From positions 1 through 6,734 of the forward strand of contig JAKOSZ010000211.1 in the NCBI GenBank assembly GCA_029776555.1: 6,734 bases of DNA, given 5' to 3'. Position numbers and translations under genes: made by a program. Shown one piece after another: positions 1 to 6,734 of the stretch. Numbering within the stretch: the first letter of the stretch is position 1; each line of letters starts with the position of its first letter. The stretch is from Bacillota bacterium. Its GTDB lineage: Bacteria; Bacillota; Clostridia; Acetivibrionales; JAKOSZ01. The notes under the pieces are model-generated. The model did no database searches and was not told where the DNA came from. It saw only the letters and a program-made list of their open reading frames with translations.

Positions 1-1
1 T

Positions 2-70
2 AACGGGACAGAAGCGCGCTGCACCCTCATGGCAGTTACAATCTGGCGAAAGGTGAACGTCGGTAAATGA
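2..70 (+). CDS. 3' end of an upstream gene, product unknown (partial)
   Basis: From base 2 one + frame stays open and ends at TGA 68-70. It gives 22 residues that end in TIWRKVNVGK. The stop overlaps the next start codon as ATGA (67-70), an arrangement typical of translationally coupled operon genes, and this is the main reason to think it is real. The ribosome binding site of the next gene would lie inside it. The fragment is too short to assign a family. A second frame is also open from the window edge but stops at 54-56, so the choice of frame is an inference. Confidence 0.5.
   Translation, partial: NGTEARCTLMAVTIWRKVNVGK
49..56 (+). promoter_or_regulatory. Ribosome binding site of the CPBP protease gene
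   Basis: AAAGGTGA matches the 3' part of the consensus AGGAGGTGA and lies 10 bases before ATG 67. It supports that start codon and sits inside the end of the preceding reading frame. Confidence 0.65.
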
Positions 71-921
71 GGCATTGTCTTGGCAAGTATTTAAAATTGA
101 CAGGCTTTATTCTTTTATACGTATCTATTTATTTCATTGTCTCCAATTACATTGGTTCGGCTTTCGGCCTGTACGCCTTAATCCGGGAACTGATCCGCAA
201 CCCCCAGATTATTATAAGGGGCTTTTCCCCGGCGGAATACAACCGCGTCCTCACCCCGGTTTTTAAAAACATCATCCTTCTCCAGACCATTGCGGCGGTC
301 TTATCCATCCCCCTGTACTTCTTTGTTTTCCACTTAAGAAGGGTGGATTTGAAAAACTTTATCCGTTTAAAAAAGACTTCTGCCGCAAATATGTTAATAT
401 CCGCCGTACTGGGAGTTGTCATCAATTTGGCCCTGTCGCTTCTTGTGGCTCTCACCGCCATAGATAAGCTCTCTCCCGAACACGAAAGGTTTATGTTTAA
501 CATCCTGACGGAAACCGGTTTATGGGTAGGCCTCATCGGGATAGGGATCATTATACCCATCACGGAGGAGCTTTTATTCCGGGGACTTGTCTTTAATGAG
601 CTTAGAAAGAACATCCCCCTGCTGCCGTCCATACTGATCCAGGCCCTCATATTCGGCGCTTTTCACGGCAATCTGACCCAGTTTCTTTACACCTTTGTCA
701 TGGGCATCGTCCTGGCCCTGGTTTACCTATGGTCCGACTCCCTGTGGCCCCCGGTGCTGGTCCACATCTTCTTAAACAGCACCAGCATCCTGATTTCCAA
801 GCTGGGGAACTCCGGCTGGCTGCAGCCTCTTCTTCAAATCCTGGCCCTCTTGAGCATACCCCTGACCATAGTGTTTCTCGTGGCCTTTTTCAGGGCAAAC
901 AGGCGTCAACCCCAGTTTTAG
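67..921 (+). CDS. CPBP family intramembrane glutamic endopeptidase (Abi/CAAX protease-like)
   Basis: A 284-residue polytopic membrane protein with the three CPBP signatures in order: EELLFRG at residues 167-173, the FHG histidine H200, and HIFLN with H233 and N237 (HxxxN). In the family (Rce1-type glutamate proteases) the paired Glu and the two His form the catalytic site inside the membrane. Hydrophobic segments are visible at about 12-30, 67-90, 108-132, 145-165, 185-200, 205-222 and 250-275, and the length is normal for the family. Bacterial members have roles ranging from peptide maturation to bacteriocin self-immunity and often have no known substrate, so none is assigned here. The start at 67 is supported by AAAGGTGA at 49-56 and by the ATGA overlap with the preceding frame. 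All key residues are present, so it is probably an active enzyme. It is separated from the next gene by about 330 bases and a new promoter, so it probably ends its own transcript. Confidence 0.93.
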   Translation: MRHCLGKYLKLTGFILLYVSIYFIVSNYIGSAFGLYALIRELIRNPQIIIRGFSPAEYNRVLTPVFKNIILLQTIAAVLSIPLYFFVFHLRRVDLKNFIRLKKTSAANMLISAVLGVVINLALSLLVALTAIDKLSPEHERFMFNILTETGLWVGLIGIGIIIPITEELLFRGLVFNELRKNIPLLPSILIQALIFGAFHGNLTQFLYTFVMGIVLALVYLWSDSLWPPVLVHIFLNSTSILISKLGNSGWLQPLLQILALLSIPLTIVFLVAFFRANRRQPQF

Positions 922-960
922 GACGTCTGTGACCAGTTTGAAGGTTTACTGCCGTAACGT

Positions 961-1130
961 CCTGCCCCCGGCAAATTGAGGGGGCTCCCCAAAGGGATGC
1001 CCGAAAAAGTTTATCCCCTTGCTTCGGTCCATCGACGCCCTGCCGCTTCCGCCGGAAACCTGGCCCGCAAAGGCTGAAAGAGAGCCGGCTTCCCCTTCGG
1101 CGGCACCCTACCGCTCCAGCCGGAGGACAG
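961..1130. other. GC-rich, inverted-repeat-rich intergenic block of unknown nature
   Basis: By hand count this block is about 65% G+C (111 of 170), well above the AT-rich stretch that follows. It contains several short inverted repeats: GCCCCC (964-969) with GGGGGC (980-985), GGGGCTCCCC at 981-990, TTCCGCCGGAA at about 1047-1057, and CCGGCT (1085-1090) with AGCCGG (1118-1123). None is followed by a T-run, so it is not a recognisable intrinsic terminator. On the minus strand one frame is open from 1107 down to a stop at 946-948. Its only ATG is at 1032-1030 (28 codons plus stop), with no clear ribosome binding site. It may be a dispersed repeat, a decayed gene fragment or a structured RNA. I do not recognise it. 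Confidence 0.4.
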
Positions 1131-1198
1131 AAAACTTAGAAAAAAGCCAAATTATTTAAGGGGATTATCATTTTCCAGCTGAACAAAGCGGCCATTTC

Positions 1199-1207
1199 TG
1201 GTATAAT
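1199..1207 (+). promoter_or_regulatory. Extended -10 promoter of the A2M gene
   Basis: TGGTATAAT is a perfect extended -10 element (TG-N-TATAAT) of the housekeeping sigma type, the hexamer being 1202-1207. The -35 region is weak: TGAACA at 1180-1185 matches 4 of 6 with a 16-base spacer, which is common for extended -10 promoters. Transcription would begin near 1214, giving a leader of about 35 bases before ATG 1249. That leaves almost no leader for the alternative start at 1225. It lies in an AT-rich stretch (about 1131-1224). Confidence 0.7.
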
Positions 1208-1231
1208 ATATTTACAAACCTACTATGGTGT

Positions 1232-1239
1232 GGAAAGGA
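1232..1239 (+). promoter_or_regulatory. Ribosome binding site that sets the A2M start at 1249
   Basis: GGAAAGGA lies 9 bases before ATG 1249 and inside the longest reading frame that begins at ATG 1225. Nothing like a binding site precedes 1225, so the site decides in favour of 1249. Confidence 0.7.
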
Positions 1240-1248
1240 ACCCGATGT

Positions 1249-4200
1249 ATGAATATAAAAAAAACCGGCTTTACCCGAATTGCCGTTTTTATATCTTTAG
1301 GCGTGGTGTTTACAGGCCTGGTGGTTTTGGGCTGCTTCCAGCTAAGAAAGCTTCTGACCTCCGCCGGTGAAAAAAATGGCCTGAGCCAGAGCCCCTATGT
1401 ATATGACATAACGCCGCTGAGCTTCGACAGCACGGGAGTTGAAATTGACTCCGGCTTTAAAATAGTTTCGAAAGGAGCCTCCCTGTCCGAGCTTCACATC
1501 CAAAATACCCTTACCGTAACCCCCGGCGAGAAATTTGAAGTGAAAAAAATCTCTGCCAGCGAGTTCCTCATAAATTTCCTAAACCCGCTGAAGCCCAACA
1601 CGGTATACGCCTTTTCGGTAAATGACCAGGTGAACAACTTCAAAAAGTCATGGGCCTTCCAGACCAAACAGGACTTCAGAGTGGTAAGGACCCTGCCCAG
1701 GGACAAGAGCACGTCGGTGCCCTTAAACTCCGGCATAGAGATAACCTTTACCCATGAAAACATCAGGGCCATGGAAGGCTTTTTTGAGATCAGCCCTGCC
1801 GTGGAGGGGCGCTTTGAATACCACAAAAACACCGCCGTATTTGTGCCTAAAAGCCTCGAGCCAAACAAAATCTACACCGTAACCGTAAAGAAAGGCCTGG
1901 GGATTTCAGACAGCCAGCAGACCCTGGCGGAAGACTATGTCTTTAGTTTCCAGACCTTAAATCCCGATGTGAAAGAAACAAGCCCGGTAAGCTTTTTGTT
2001 TTCCGATAACCTCTACAATGTTTCCTATTCCCAGGAGCCGGTTTTGGAAGTGTACGCCGACGAGAGCATGAGGGAAAAGGAGTTTGAGGTGGAAGTATAC
2101 AAGTACAGCAGCGATGAGGCTTTTATCGCCAACATGAAAAAGCTGGACAGCTACCCCTGGTGGGCCTATATTGACAAGAGCTCCGTGGAATTTGACATGT
2201 CTAATCTGGAAAAAGTCCTGCAGTTTAATACAAAGCTTACCAGCAGCGGCAGCAAATACTGGTTTTCAACCTATATCTGTCTGCCTGAGAAGCTTCCGGA
2301 AGGGCATTACCTGGTTAAGGCAAGCACCGGGGACCTGGTTTCCCGTACCCACATCCAGGTCAGCGATATAGCGGCCTATATAACGGTAGGAAAGGACAAA
2401 ACCCTGGCCTGGATAAACAGCACTTCCACCGGTTCGGCCATAGAAGGCGCCGCGGTGGAAGTGGAGCCGTTAAAACCCGTAACCACCGACAGCAGGGGTA
2501 TTGCGGAAATCCACGAGCCCATACCTGAACCGGCCCTGGGCAGCCACTACTATTTCAAGGTCTCCCGCGGCAAAAAGCCGGTTTTCCTGGCACTGGTGCC
2601 CGTATACCGCCTGGAGCAATACTTTGGAAGCTCACTGTATTTCAACAACAACGACATAAGGAACTCTTACTGGACATACGCCTACCTGGACCGCGGGGTC
2701 TATCTCCCCGGCGACACCGTCAGGATATGGGGGCTTATAAAGCCCAGGGGCGACGAGGCCCTCCCGGCCAGCGGCCGGCTCCGCATCAGCCGCTATGGGG
2801 AAAATCCCTGGAAAAGCGATGTATATGACGTCATAGACTCAAAGGAAGTTAATATTTCAAGGACGGGCACTTACAGGGCTTCTTTTACCCTGCCCAATTT
2901 GAACCAGGGCTGGTACTATATCCAGCTCCTGTTCGGGGACCGGATAGTCACGGAGACCGTGTTTGAAGTGCGCCAGTACGTAAAACCGGCATACCGGGTC
3001 CAGTTAAGCCCCGAAAAGGACTACTACTTCTCCTGGGAGGATATAAACCTGGGCATCCAGGCCTCCTTCTTTGAAGGCTCTCCGGTACCCGGCATATCCC
3101 TTGATTACAGCTACTTCTTAGGGGAACTGTTTAAAGAGGGCAGTGTCACCTGCGACGATAACGGATACGGCCAGGTGGCCATCAGCCCCGGTGTAAACGT
3201 AAAATCCTGGAGGCCTCTGTCCCTCTACTTTAGGATGACCAACTCCCATGCCGAAGAGGAAGAAATCTCCTCCAATGTCAGCCTTCCCGTGTTCCCCTCC
3301 GACACCATGATAGAAATAGAGCACTCCGCAGCGGATGGCAAAGTCATGGTGGACGTCAGGACGAGTCTTATAGACCTGTCAAGGATATCCGGGGAAGGCA
3401 ACCCTTACAATCCCGACGAATACAGGGGACAGCCGGTTGAAAAGAGGCTTAAGGTAAGGGTTTACGAAAAATACTGGGAAAAGAGGGTTGTAGGGGATTA
3501 CTACGACTTCATCAACAAAAAGACGGTGGAGGAATATGAGTACTACCCTGTGCAGAAACTCCACAGGGAGTTCTCCGTTGGGACTTCCGGCGGCGTCGCA
3601 AAACTGGAATTCCCGGCTGAAAACGACAAGACCTACCTGGTGGAGGTAAGCTGCGTTGACGGAAAGGGAAGCGAAATAACCGAAGAAAGCACCATCTATA
3701 CCTCCGACTACATCTTCTACAATCAAAACACCAGGATTTTCACCACTGAAACCATAGCCAAAAAATACTCCTTTACCGTGGGGGAACCGGTTTCAGTAGG
3801 CCTCTTCTGTAACGGTAAGCCGGTGGAGGAAAAGGCAGGCGAAAAGGTCCTGTTCATGATATTCAAAAACGGCCTTTTGGACTATTACATCTCGGAAAAG
3901 CCCAAGTACACCTTTACATTCGAAACAAGGCACATCCCCAACGCCTTTGTGCAGGCGGTGTACTTTGACGGCGGCTCTATACAAAACGCTAGCCTCCAGG
4001 AAGTCAGGCTTGACTATAGCGACAGAAGGCTCAACATAGATGTCAAAGCCGACAAGGCCGAGTATAAGCCCGGCGACACGGTGAACCTGGACATTAAGGT
4101 GACCGACAGCCAGGGCAAGCCCTGCATGGCTGAAGTGAATATATCCGTTGTGGACGAAGCCTTTTTCAAGATACGGGAACAGTATGTGGACACCTTAGCT

Positions 4201-6186
4201 TCCATTTACGGCTATTCGGTGGCTTCGGGCGTATTAACCGAGTACAACTCCAGCGCTCCGGGTTCAAGGGTGCCGGGCGGGGCCGAAATGGGAGGAGAAG
4301 GAGGCGGCGAAATAGCCGTAAGGTCTGAATTTAAAGACACGGCCTTTTTCACCTCCGTCACAACGGCGGAAGACGGCACGGCAAAAGCCAGCTTTAAGCT
4401 GCCCGATAACGTCACCTCCTGGAGGATGACCTACCAGGCGGTTACGGGCGACCTGAAGGCCGGCAGCGGCAGGACCACGCTTAACGCTTCCCTCCCGTTT
4501 TTCATCGATACCATCTTCAACGATGTTTTCATGGCGGGTGATACCCCCTCAATAACCATAAGGGCTATGGGGAGCAGGATAAAGGGCTTCGAGAGCGTAG
4601 AGTATTCCTTGCTTCTGGAAGGGCCGGACGTCAGGAAGACGTACAGGGCCAGGCAGACGGCGAGTAATTTCTGCAAGGTCTCCCTGGAAAGCCTGAAAGA
4701 GGGGAACTACAGCATAACTGTAGTAGGAAAGGCCGCTGGTTACAGCGATGCCATAAAGAGGGAGTTTAGGGTTCTTGAAAACATCCTGGAAGTTCCCAGG
4801 ACCTCATACTACACCCTTGAAGAGGACCTCAAATTCGGCGCCGTGGACAAATCCCCCGTAACCCTTGTGTTTTACAACGAAGAAGTTTCCGACTTGTACA
4901 GGGCCCTGGGCGGGTTAAGATATGCCTGGGGAGAGCGGGTAGACCAGAGGCTTTCGCGCCTTAAGGCCGCCGAGTTCCTGAAAGCCTATTTTGAAGAGGA
5001 AGACCCCCTTTATTTTAACAGGGTGGACGACTTGAAAAACTACCAGTTAAGCGACGGCGGCATTGCCCTTTTCCCGTACGACAGCAGCAGCCCCGAGCTT
5101 TCGGCCAAGGTTTGCTCCCTGGCGCTGGACAGCTTCGACCGGCTGGCGTTAAAATCCTACTTCTACGACATAATCAATACCCATGACTCCCTGCCGTCAG
5201 ACGTGGCCGCATCTTACTGGGGCCTGGCGGTTTTCAGGGAGCCGGTGCTTATTGAAATTAAGAATTTGCTAAAGGAAAACACCCTGGGCCTTAAAGACAG
5301 GATATACCTGGGAATAGCTCTGGCCGAACTGGGCGACCTGGACGGGGCCAGGGCCGTATATGATGAAATAACGGAAAAGCACTTAAAGCGCGCAAAGCCG
5401 TACGCCTATATCGAAGACCACGGCTTTGACAGGGATAAGATACTGGAGGTTACTTCCCTGTGTTCAATTTTGGCCATGAAGACAGACGCCCCTGAAAAGC
5501 ACAGCCTGTACAGCTATGTAATGCATAACTCAGGGGTGGACCTCATTACCAACCTTGAACAGCTCATGTATATAGCCCATAACGCGCCGGCGGTCAACAA
5601 GGTCTCCAGCTTCTCCTACAGGCTTGGCGGCTCGGAAGTAAGCGTAACCCTTAACGGCTCCCGGACGTACAGGCTGGTGCTTACCGGGAAGGACTTGAAC
5701 AGCATAAGGTTCGGCAGCATTAAAGGGAATATAAAAGTGGCGTTAAAATACATGGGACCTGTAGAGGACCTTATGAAGGACGGCAGCAACCTGGTTTCCA
5801 TCAAGAGGGTATACACCGCAAACAACGTGGCAAAGACAGAGTTTGACCAGTCCGACCTGGTCAGGGTGGCCCTGATCATATCCTTCAGCGAAGCAGCCCC
5901 CGACGGCTTTTACAACATAACCGACGTGCTGCCGGCGGGCTTCAAGTATGTATCGTCAAGGCCGCGCCCCTCCGGCGAGAGGGTGTGGTACCCGGATGAG
6001 ACCGGCGGGCAGAGAGTTTCCTTCGGAATCTACTATTCGAGGAACAACCCCTCTAAGCCCGAGCCGATAATATATTATGCAAGGGCAATTTCACCCGGTA
6101 CCTTTACGGCGGACACTGCCGTCATTAAGCATTACGGGACCGACGCCGCCGGATTTTCCGGCAGAGCGACGGTCGGGATAAAATAG
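1249..6186 (+). CDS. Bacterial alpha-2-macroglobulin family protein, thioester motif degenerate, N-terminal membrane anchor or lipoprotein
   Basis: A 1645-residue envelope protein of the bacterial A2M family, whose members are thought to trap or sense foreign proteases near the cell surface. It opens with MNIKKTG and a hydrophobic segment ending VVLGC (C29), a near-lipobox, so it is lipidated or anchored by a signal peptide. Two Ig-like (Big_5) domains follow, at about 46-138 and 140-238, then macroglobulin domains. These include the MG2 hallmark DRGVYLPGDTV near 483-493, the MG3 junction VRQYVKPAYRV near 575, and AEYKPGDTV near 935. A Gly-rich stretch at 1005-1024 is the likely bait region. 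The A2M signatures VRSEFKDTAFF and LPDNVTSWR (1051-1059) come next. The helical thioester domain follows (from about 1215), then a C-terminal MG10-like domain with VLPAGF near 1559. At 1225-1238 the thioester site reads YAWGERVDQRLSRL: Cys is Arg1230, Glu is Asp1232, Gln1233 remains. No covalent capture is therefore expected. An alternative start at 1225 would add eight residues but has no binding site or leader. Confidence 0.94.
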   Translation: MNIKKTGFTRIAVFISLGVVFTGLVVLGCFQLRKLLTSAGEKNGLSQSPYVYDITPLSFDSTGVEIDSGFKIVSKGASLSELHIQNTLTVTPGEKFEVKKISASEFLINFLNPLKPNTVYAFSVNDQVNNFKKSWAFQTKQDFRVVRTLPRDKSTSVPLNSGIEITFTHENIRAMEGFFEISPAVEGRFEYHKNTAVFVPKSLEPNKIYTVTVKKGLGISDSQQTLAEDYVFSFQTLNPDVKETSPVSFLFSDNLYNVSYSQEPVLEVYADESMREKEFEVEVYKYSSDEAFIANMKKLDSYPWWAYIDKSSVEFDMSNLEKVLQFNTKLTSSGSKYWFSTYICLPEKLPEGHYLVKASTGDLVSRTHIQVSDIAAYITVGKDKTLAWINSTSTGSAIEGAAVEVEPLKPVTTDSRGIAEIHEPIPEPALGSHYYFKVSRGKKPVFLALVPVYRLEQYFGSSLYFNNNDIRNSYWTYAYLDRGVYLPGDTVRIWGLIKPRGDEALPASGRLRISRYGENPWKSDVYDVIDSKEVNISRTGTYRASFTLPNLNQGWYYIQLLFGDRIVTETVFEVRQYVKPAYRVQLSPEKDYYFSWEDINLGIQASFFEGSPVPGISLDYSYFLGELFKEGSVTCDDNGYGQVAISPGVNVKSWRPLSLYFRMTNSHAEEEEISSNVSLPVFPSDTMIEIEHSAADGKVMVDVRTSLIDLSRISGEGNPYNPDEYRGQPVEKRLKVRVYEKYWEKRVVGDYYDFINKKTVEEYEYYPVQKLHREFSVGTSGGVAKLEFPAENDKTYLVEVSCVDGKGSEITEESTIYTSDYIFYNQNTRIFTTETIAKKYSFTVGEPVSVGLFCNGKPVEEKAGEKVLFMIFKNGLLDYYISEKPKYTFTFETRHIPNAFVQAVYFDGGSIQNASLQEVRLDYSDRRLNIDVKADKAEYKPGDTVNLDIKVTDSQGKPCMAEVNISVVDEAFFKIREQYVDTLASIYGYSVASGVLTEYNSSAPGSRVPGGAEMGGEGGGEIAVRSEFKDTAFFTSVTTAEDGTAKASFKLPDNVTSWRMTYQAVTGDLKAGSGRTTLNASLPFFIDTIFNDVFMAGDTPSITIRAMGSRIKGFESVEYSLLLEGPDVRKTYRARQTASNFCKVSLESLKEGNYSITVVGKAAGYSDAIKREFRVLENILEVPRTSYYTLEEDLKFGAVDKSPVTLVFYNEEVSDLYRALGGLRYAWGERVDQRLSRLKAAEFLKAYFEEEDPLYFNRVDDLKNYQLSDGGIALFPYDSSSPELSAKVCSLALDSFDRLALKSYFYDIINTHDSLPSDVAASYWGLAVFREPVLIEIKNLLKENTLGLKDRIYLGIALAELGDLDGARAVYDEITEKHLKRAKPYAYIEDHGFDRDKILEVTSLCSILAMKTDAPEKHSLYSYVMHNSGVDLITNLEQLMYIAHNAPAVNKVSSFSYRLGGSEVSVTLNGSRTYRLVLTGKDLNSIRFGSIKGNIKVALKYMGPVEDLMKDGSNLVSIKRVYTANNVAKTEFDQSDLVRVALIISFSEAAPDGFYNITDVLPAGFKYVSSRPRPSGERVWYPDETGGQRVSFGIYYSRNNPSKPEPIIYYARAISPGTFTADTAVIKHYGTDAAGFSGRATVGIK

Positions 6187-6193
6187 GATGAGC

Positions 6194-6197
6194 GGAG
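6194..6197 (+). promoter_or_regulatory. Ribosome binding site favouring the MEMO start at 6203
   Basis: GGAG lies 5 bases before ATG 6203. ATG 6188 has only a weak GGGA 9 bases upstream, inside the end of the A2M gene, and ATG 6212 is 14 bases from GGAG. The site favours 6203 without excluding the others. Confidence 0.45.
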
Positions 6198-6202
6198 TAT
6201 TT

Positions 6203-6734
6203 ATGGTAGTCATGAAGAAAATCCTTATGTTTTTAATACCGGCAGCGGTAATTGCGGTGGTAATCTTTCTCCTGGCAAGGGAAGACAGGCCGCCCCAGGA
6301 AAGTGAGGGCAAGCTGCCTCCCGTTCAGGAAAGGCTTGTAATTCCTTCCGAAACCATAAAGTGCAAGTATTACGATGAGACTAAGTTTCAAAGGTCGGTA
6401 AACCTGGCGCGCAAGTTCAACCTGGGCGGGGCGGAAACCTGGGGCGGAATAGTGCCCCACCACCTGCTGGCAGACAGCATGATAGCCACCTTTTTTGAAA
6501 CCATAGCCGGCCAAAAACCGGAAGTGGTGGTGGTAATCGGCCCCAACCACAAGGCCGTGGGCGACAGGTATATATACACCGGCGAATGGAACTGGGAAAC
6601 GCCTTTCGGCATCCTGCGCACCGACAGCACCCTGGTAAAAAAGCTTGTCAATGAAAGGGGCGCCGAAAAAAGCAAGGCCCTCCTGGAGGAGGAACACTCA
6701 ATTTCGATCCTGGTGCCTTATATAAAGCGCTATA
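6203..6734 (+). CDS. MEMO family protein (AmmeMemoRadiSam system protein B-like), membrane-anchored, 3' end outside the window
   Basis: The frame is open to the window end (177 complete codons) and lacks only its C-terminus. Family marks are IVPHHLLA with H86/H87, VVVVIGPNHKAVGD with H116, and EEEHSISILVPY with H165. These match the MEMO fold, related to LigB-type class III dioxygenases, in which such His residues bind metal. Human MEMO1 is a metal-binding member; bacterial ones often occur with AMMECR1 and radical-SAM partners, function unknown. Residues 7-25 form a hydrophobic segment after MKK, then a charged, Pro-rich linker, so the MEMO domain is probably outside the membrane. The A2M stop is at 6184-6186. 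In-frame starts are 6188, 6203 and 6212; 6203 is chosen for GGAG at 6194-6197. Close spacing and no terminator suggest co-transcription with the A2M gene. The usual family length suggests about 100 residues are missing. Confidence 0.85.
   Translation, partial: MVVMKKILMFLIPAAVIAVVIFLLAREDRPPQESEGKLPPVQERLVIPSETIKCKYYDETKFQRSVNLARKFNLGGAETWGGIVPHHLLADSMIATFFETIAGQKPEVVVVIGPNHKAVGDRYIYTGEWNWETPFGILRTDSTLVKKLVNERGAEKSKALLEEEHSISILVPYIKRY

Noticed and set aside
147..650. Minus-strand open frame of 167 codons opposite the CPBP gene
   Set aside because: It lies wholly opposite a gene with clear catalytic motifs, matches no family I recognise and has no promoter or binding site of its own.
729..932. 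A + frame of 67 codons overlapping the end of the CPBP gene
   Set aside because: It overlaps the HxxxN active-site motif region in another frame, is Pro/Gly/Leu-rich without a domain, and has no binding site.
921..1002. Possible intrinsic terminator after the CPBP gene (AGGACGT/ACGTCCT at 920-926 and 957-963; GCCCCC/GGGGGC at 964-985)
   Set aside because: The first pair has a 30-base loop and the second no T-run after the stem, so neither meets the usual criteria.
1040..1125. Resemblance to cobalamin or cyclic-di-GMP riboswitch pieces (GCCGGAAACCTGGCC, GCAAAGG)
   Set aside because: Only short scattered matches are present. The ordered core elements of either class are missing on both strands.
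4421..4428. GGAGG directly followed by an in-frame ATG inside the A2M gene
   Set aside because: There is no space between the purine tract and the ATG, and the site falls in the conserved LPDNVTSWR region, so an internal start is unlikely.
3118..4676. Several minus-strand frames of 63-115 codons inside the A2M gene
   Set aside because: The + frame is continuous across them with clear A2M domains. The minus frames follow from codon composition.
6233..6697. Minus-strand open frames of 154 and 95 codons near the window end
   Set aside because: They are shadows of the MEMO gene, whose + frame has recognisable family motifs but runs off the window without a stop.

Overview
The window looks like a chromosomal piece of a Gram-positive, Clostridia-like Firmicute. 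The grounds are strong purine-rich ribosome binding sites, a perfect extended -10 promoter, frequent AGG (Arg) and ATA (Ile) codons at moderate GC, and a MEMO-family protein of a type common in Clostridia. The assignment comes from style alone and no species is claimed.

All supported genes lie on the + strand. (1) Bases 2-70 are the last 22 codons and stop of an upstream gene whose product I do not recognise. (2) Its TGA overlaps, as ATGA, the start of a 284-residue CPBP-family (Abi/CAAX-like) intramembrane protease (67-921) with all three active-site motifs. (3) A gap of about 330 bases follows. It holds a GC-rich, structure-prone block of unknown nature (about 961-1130), then an AT-rich stretch with a TGGTATAAT promoter. 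(4) A very large gene (1249-6186, 1645 residues) encodes a bacterial alpha-2-macroglobulin (A2M) with an N-terminal membrane anchor or lipoprotein signal. Its thioester site is degenerate: RVDQ stands where thioester-forming members have C-x-E-Q. (5) Immediately downstream, probably in the same transcript, starts a MEMO-family protein (6203 to beyond the window end) related to AmmeMemoRadiSam system protein B. It carries an N-terminal membrane-spanning segment that would place the MEMO domain outside the membrane.

Taken together this is an envelope-centred neighbourhood: a membrane-embedded protease, a surface-anchored thioester-less A2M and a membrane-tethered MEMO domain. The A2M and MEMO genes are probably co-expressed from the promoter at about 1199-1207. 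The CPBP gene belongs to the preceding transcript. The A2M-MEMO pairing and the outside location of the MEMO domain are the least expected observations. Any functional link between them is inference. No tRNA, rRNA, CRISPR array, insertion sequence or convincing intrinsic terminator was found.
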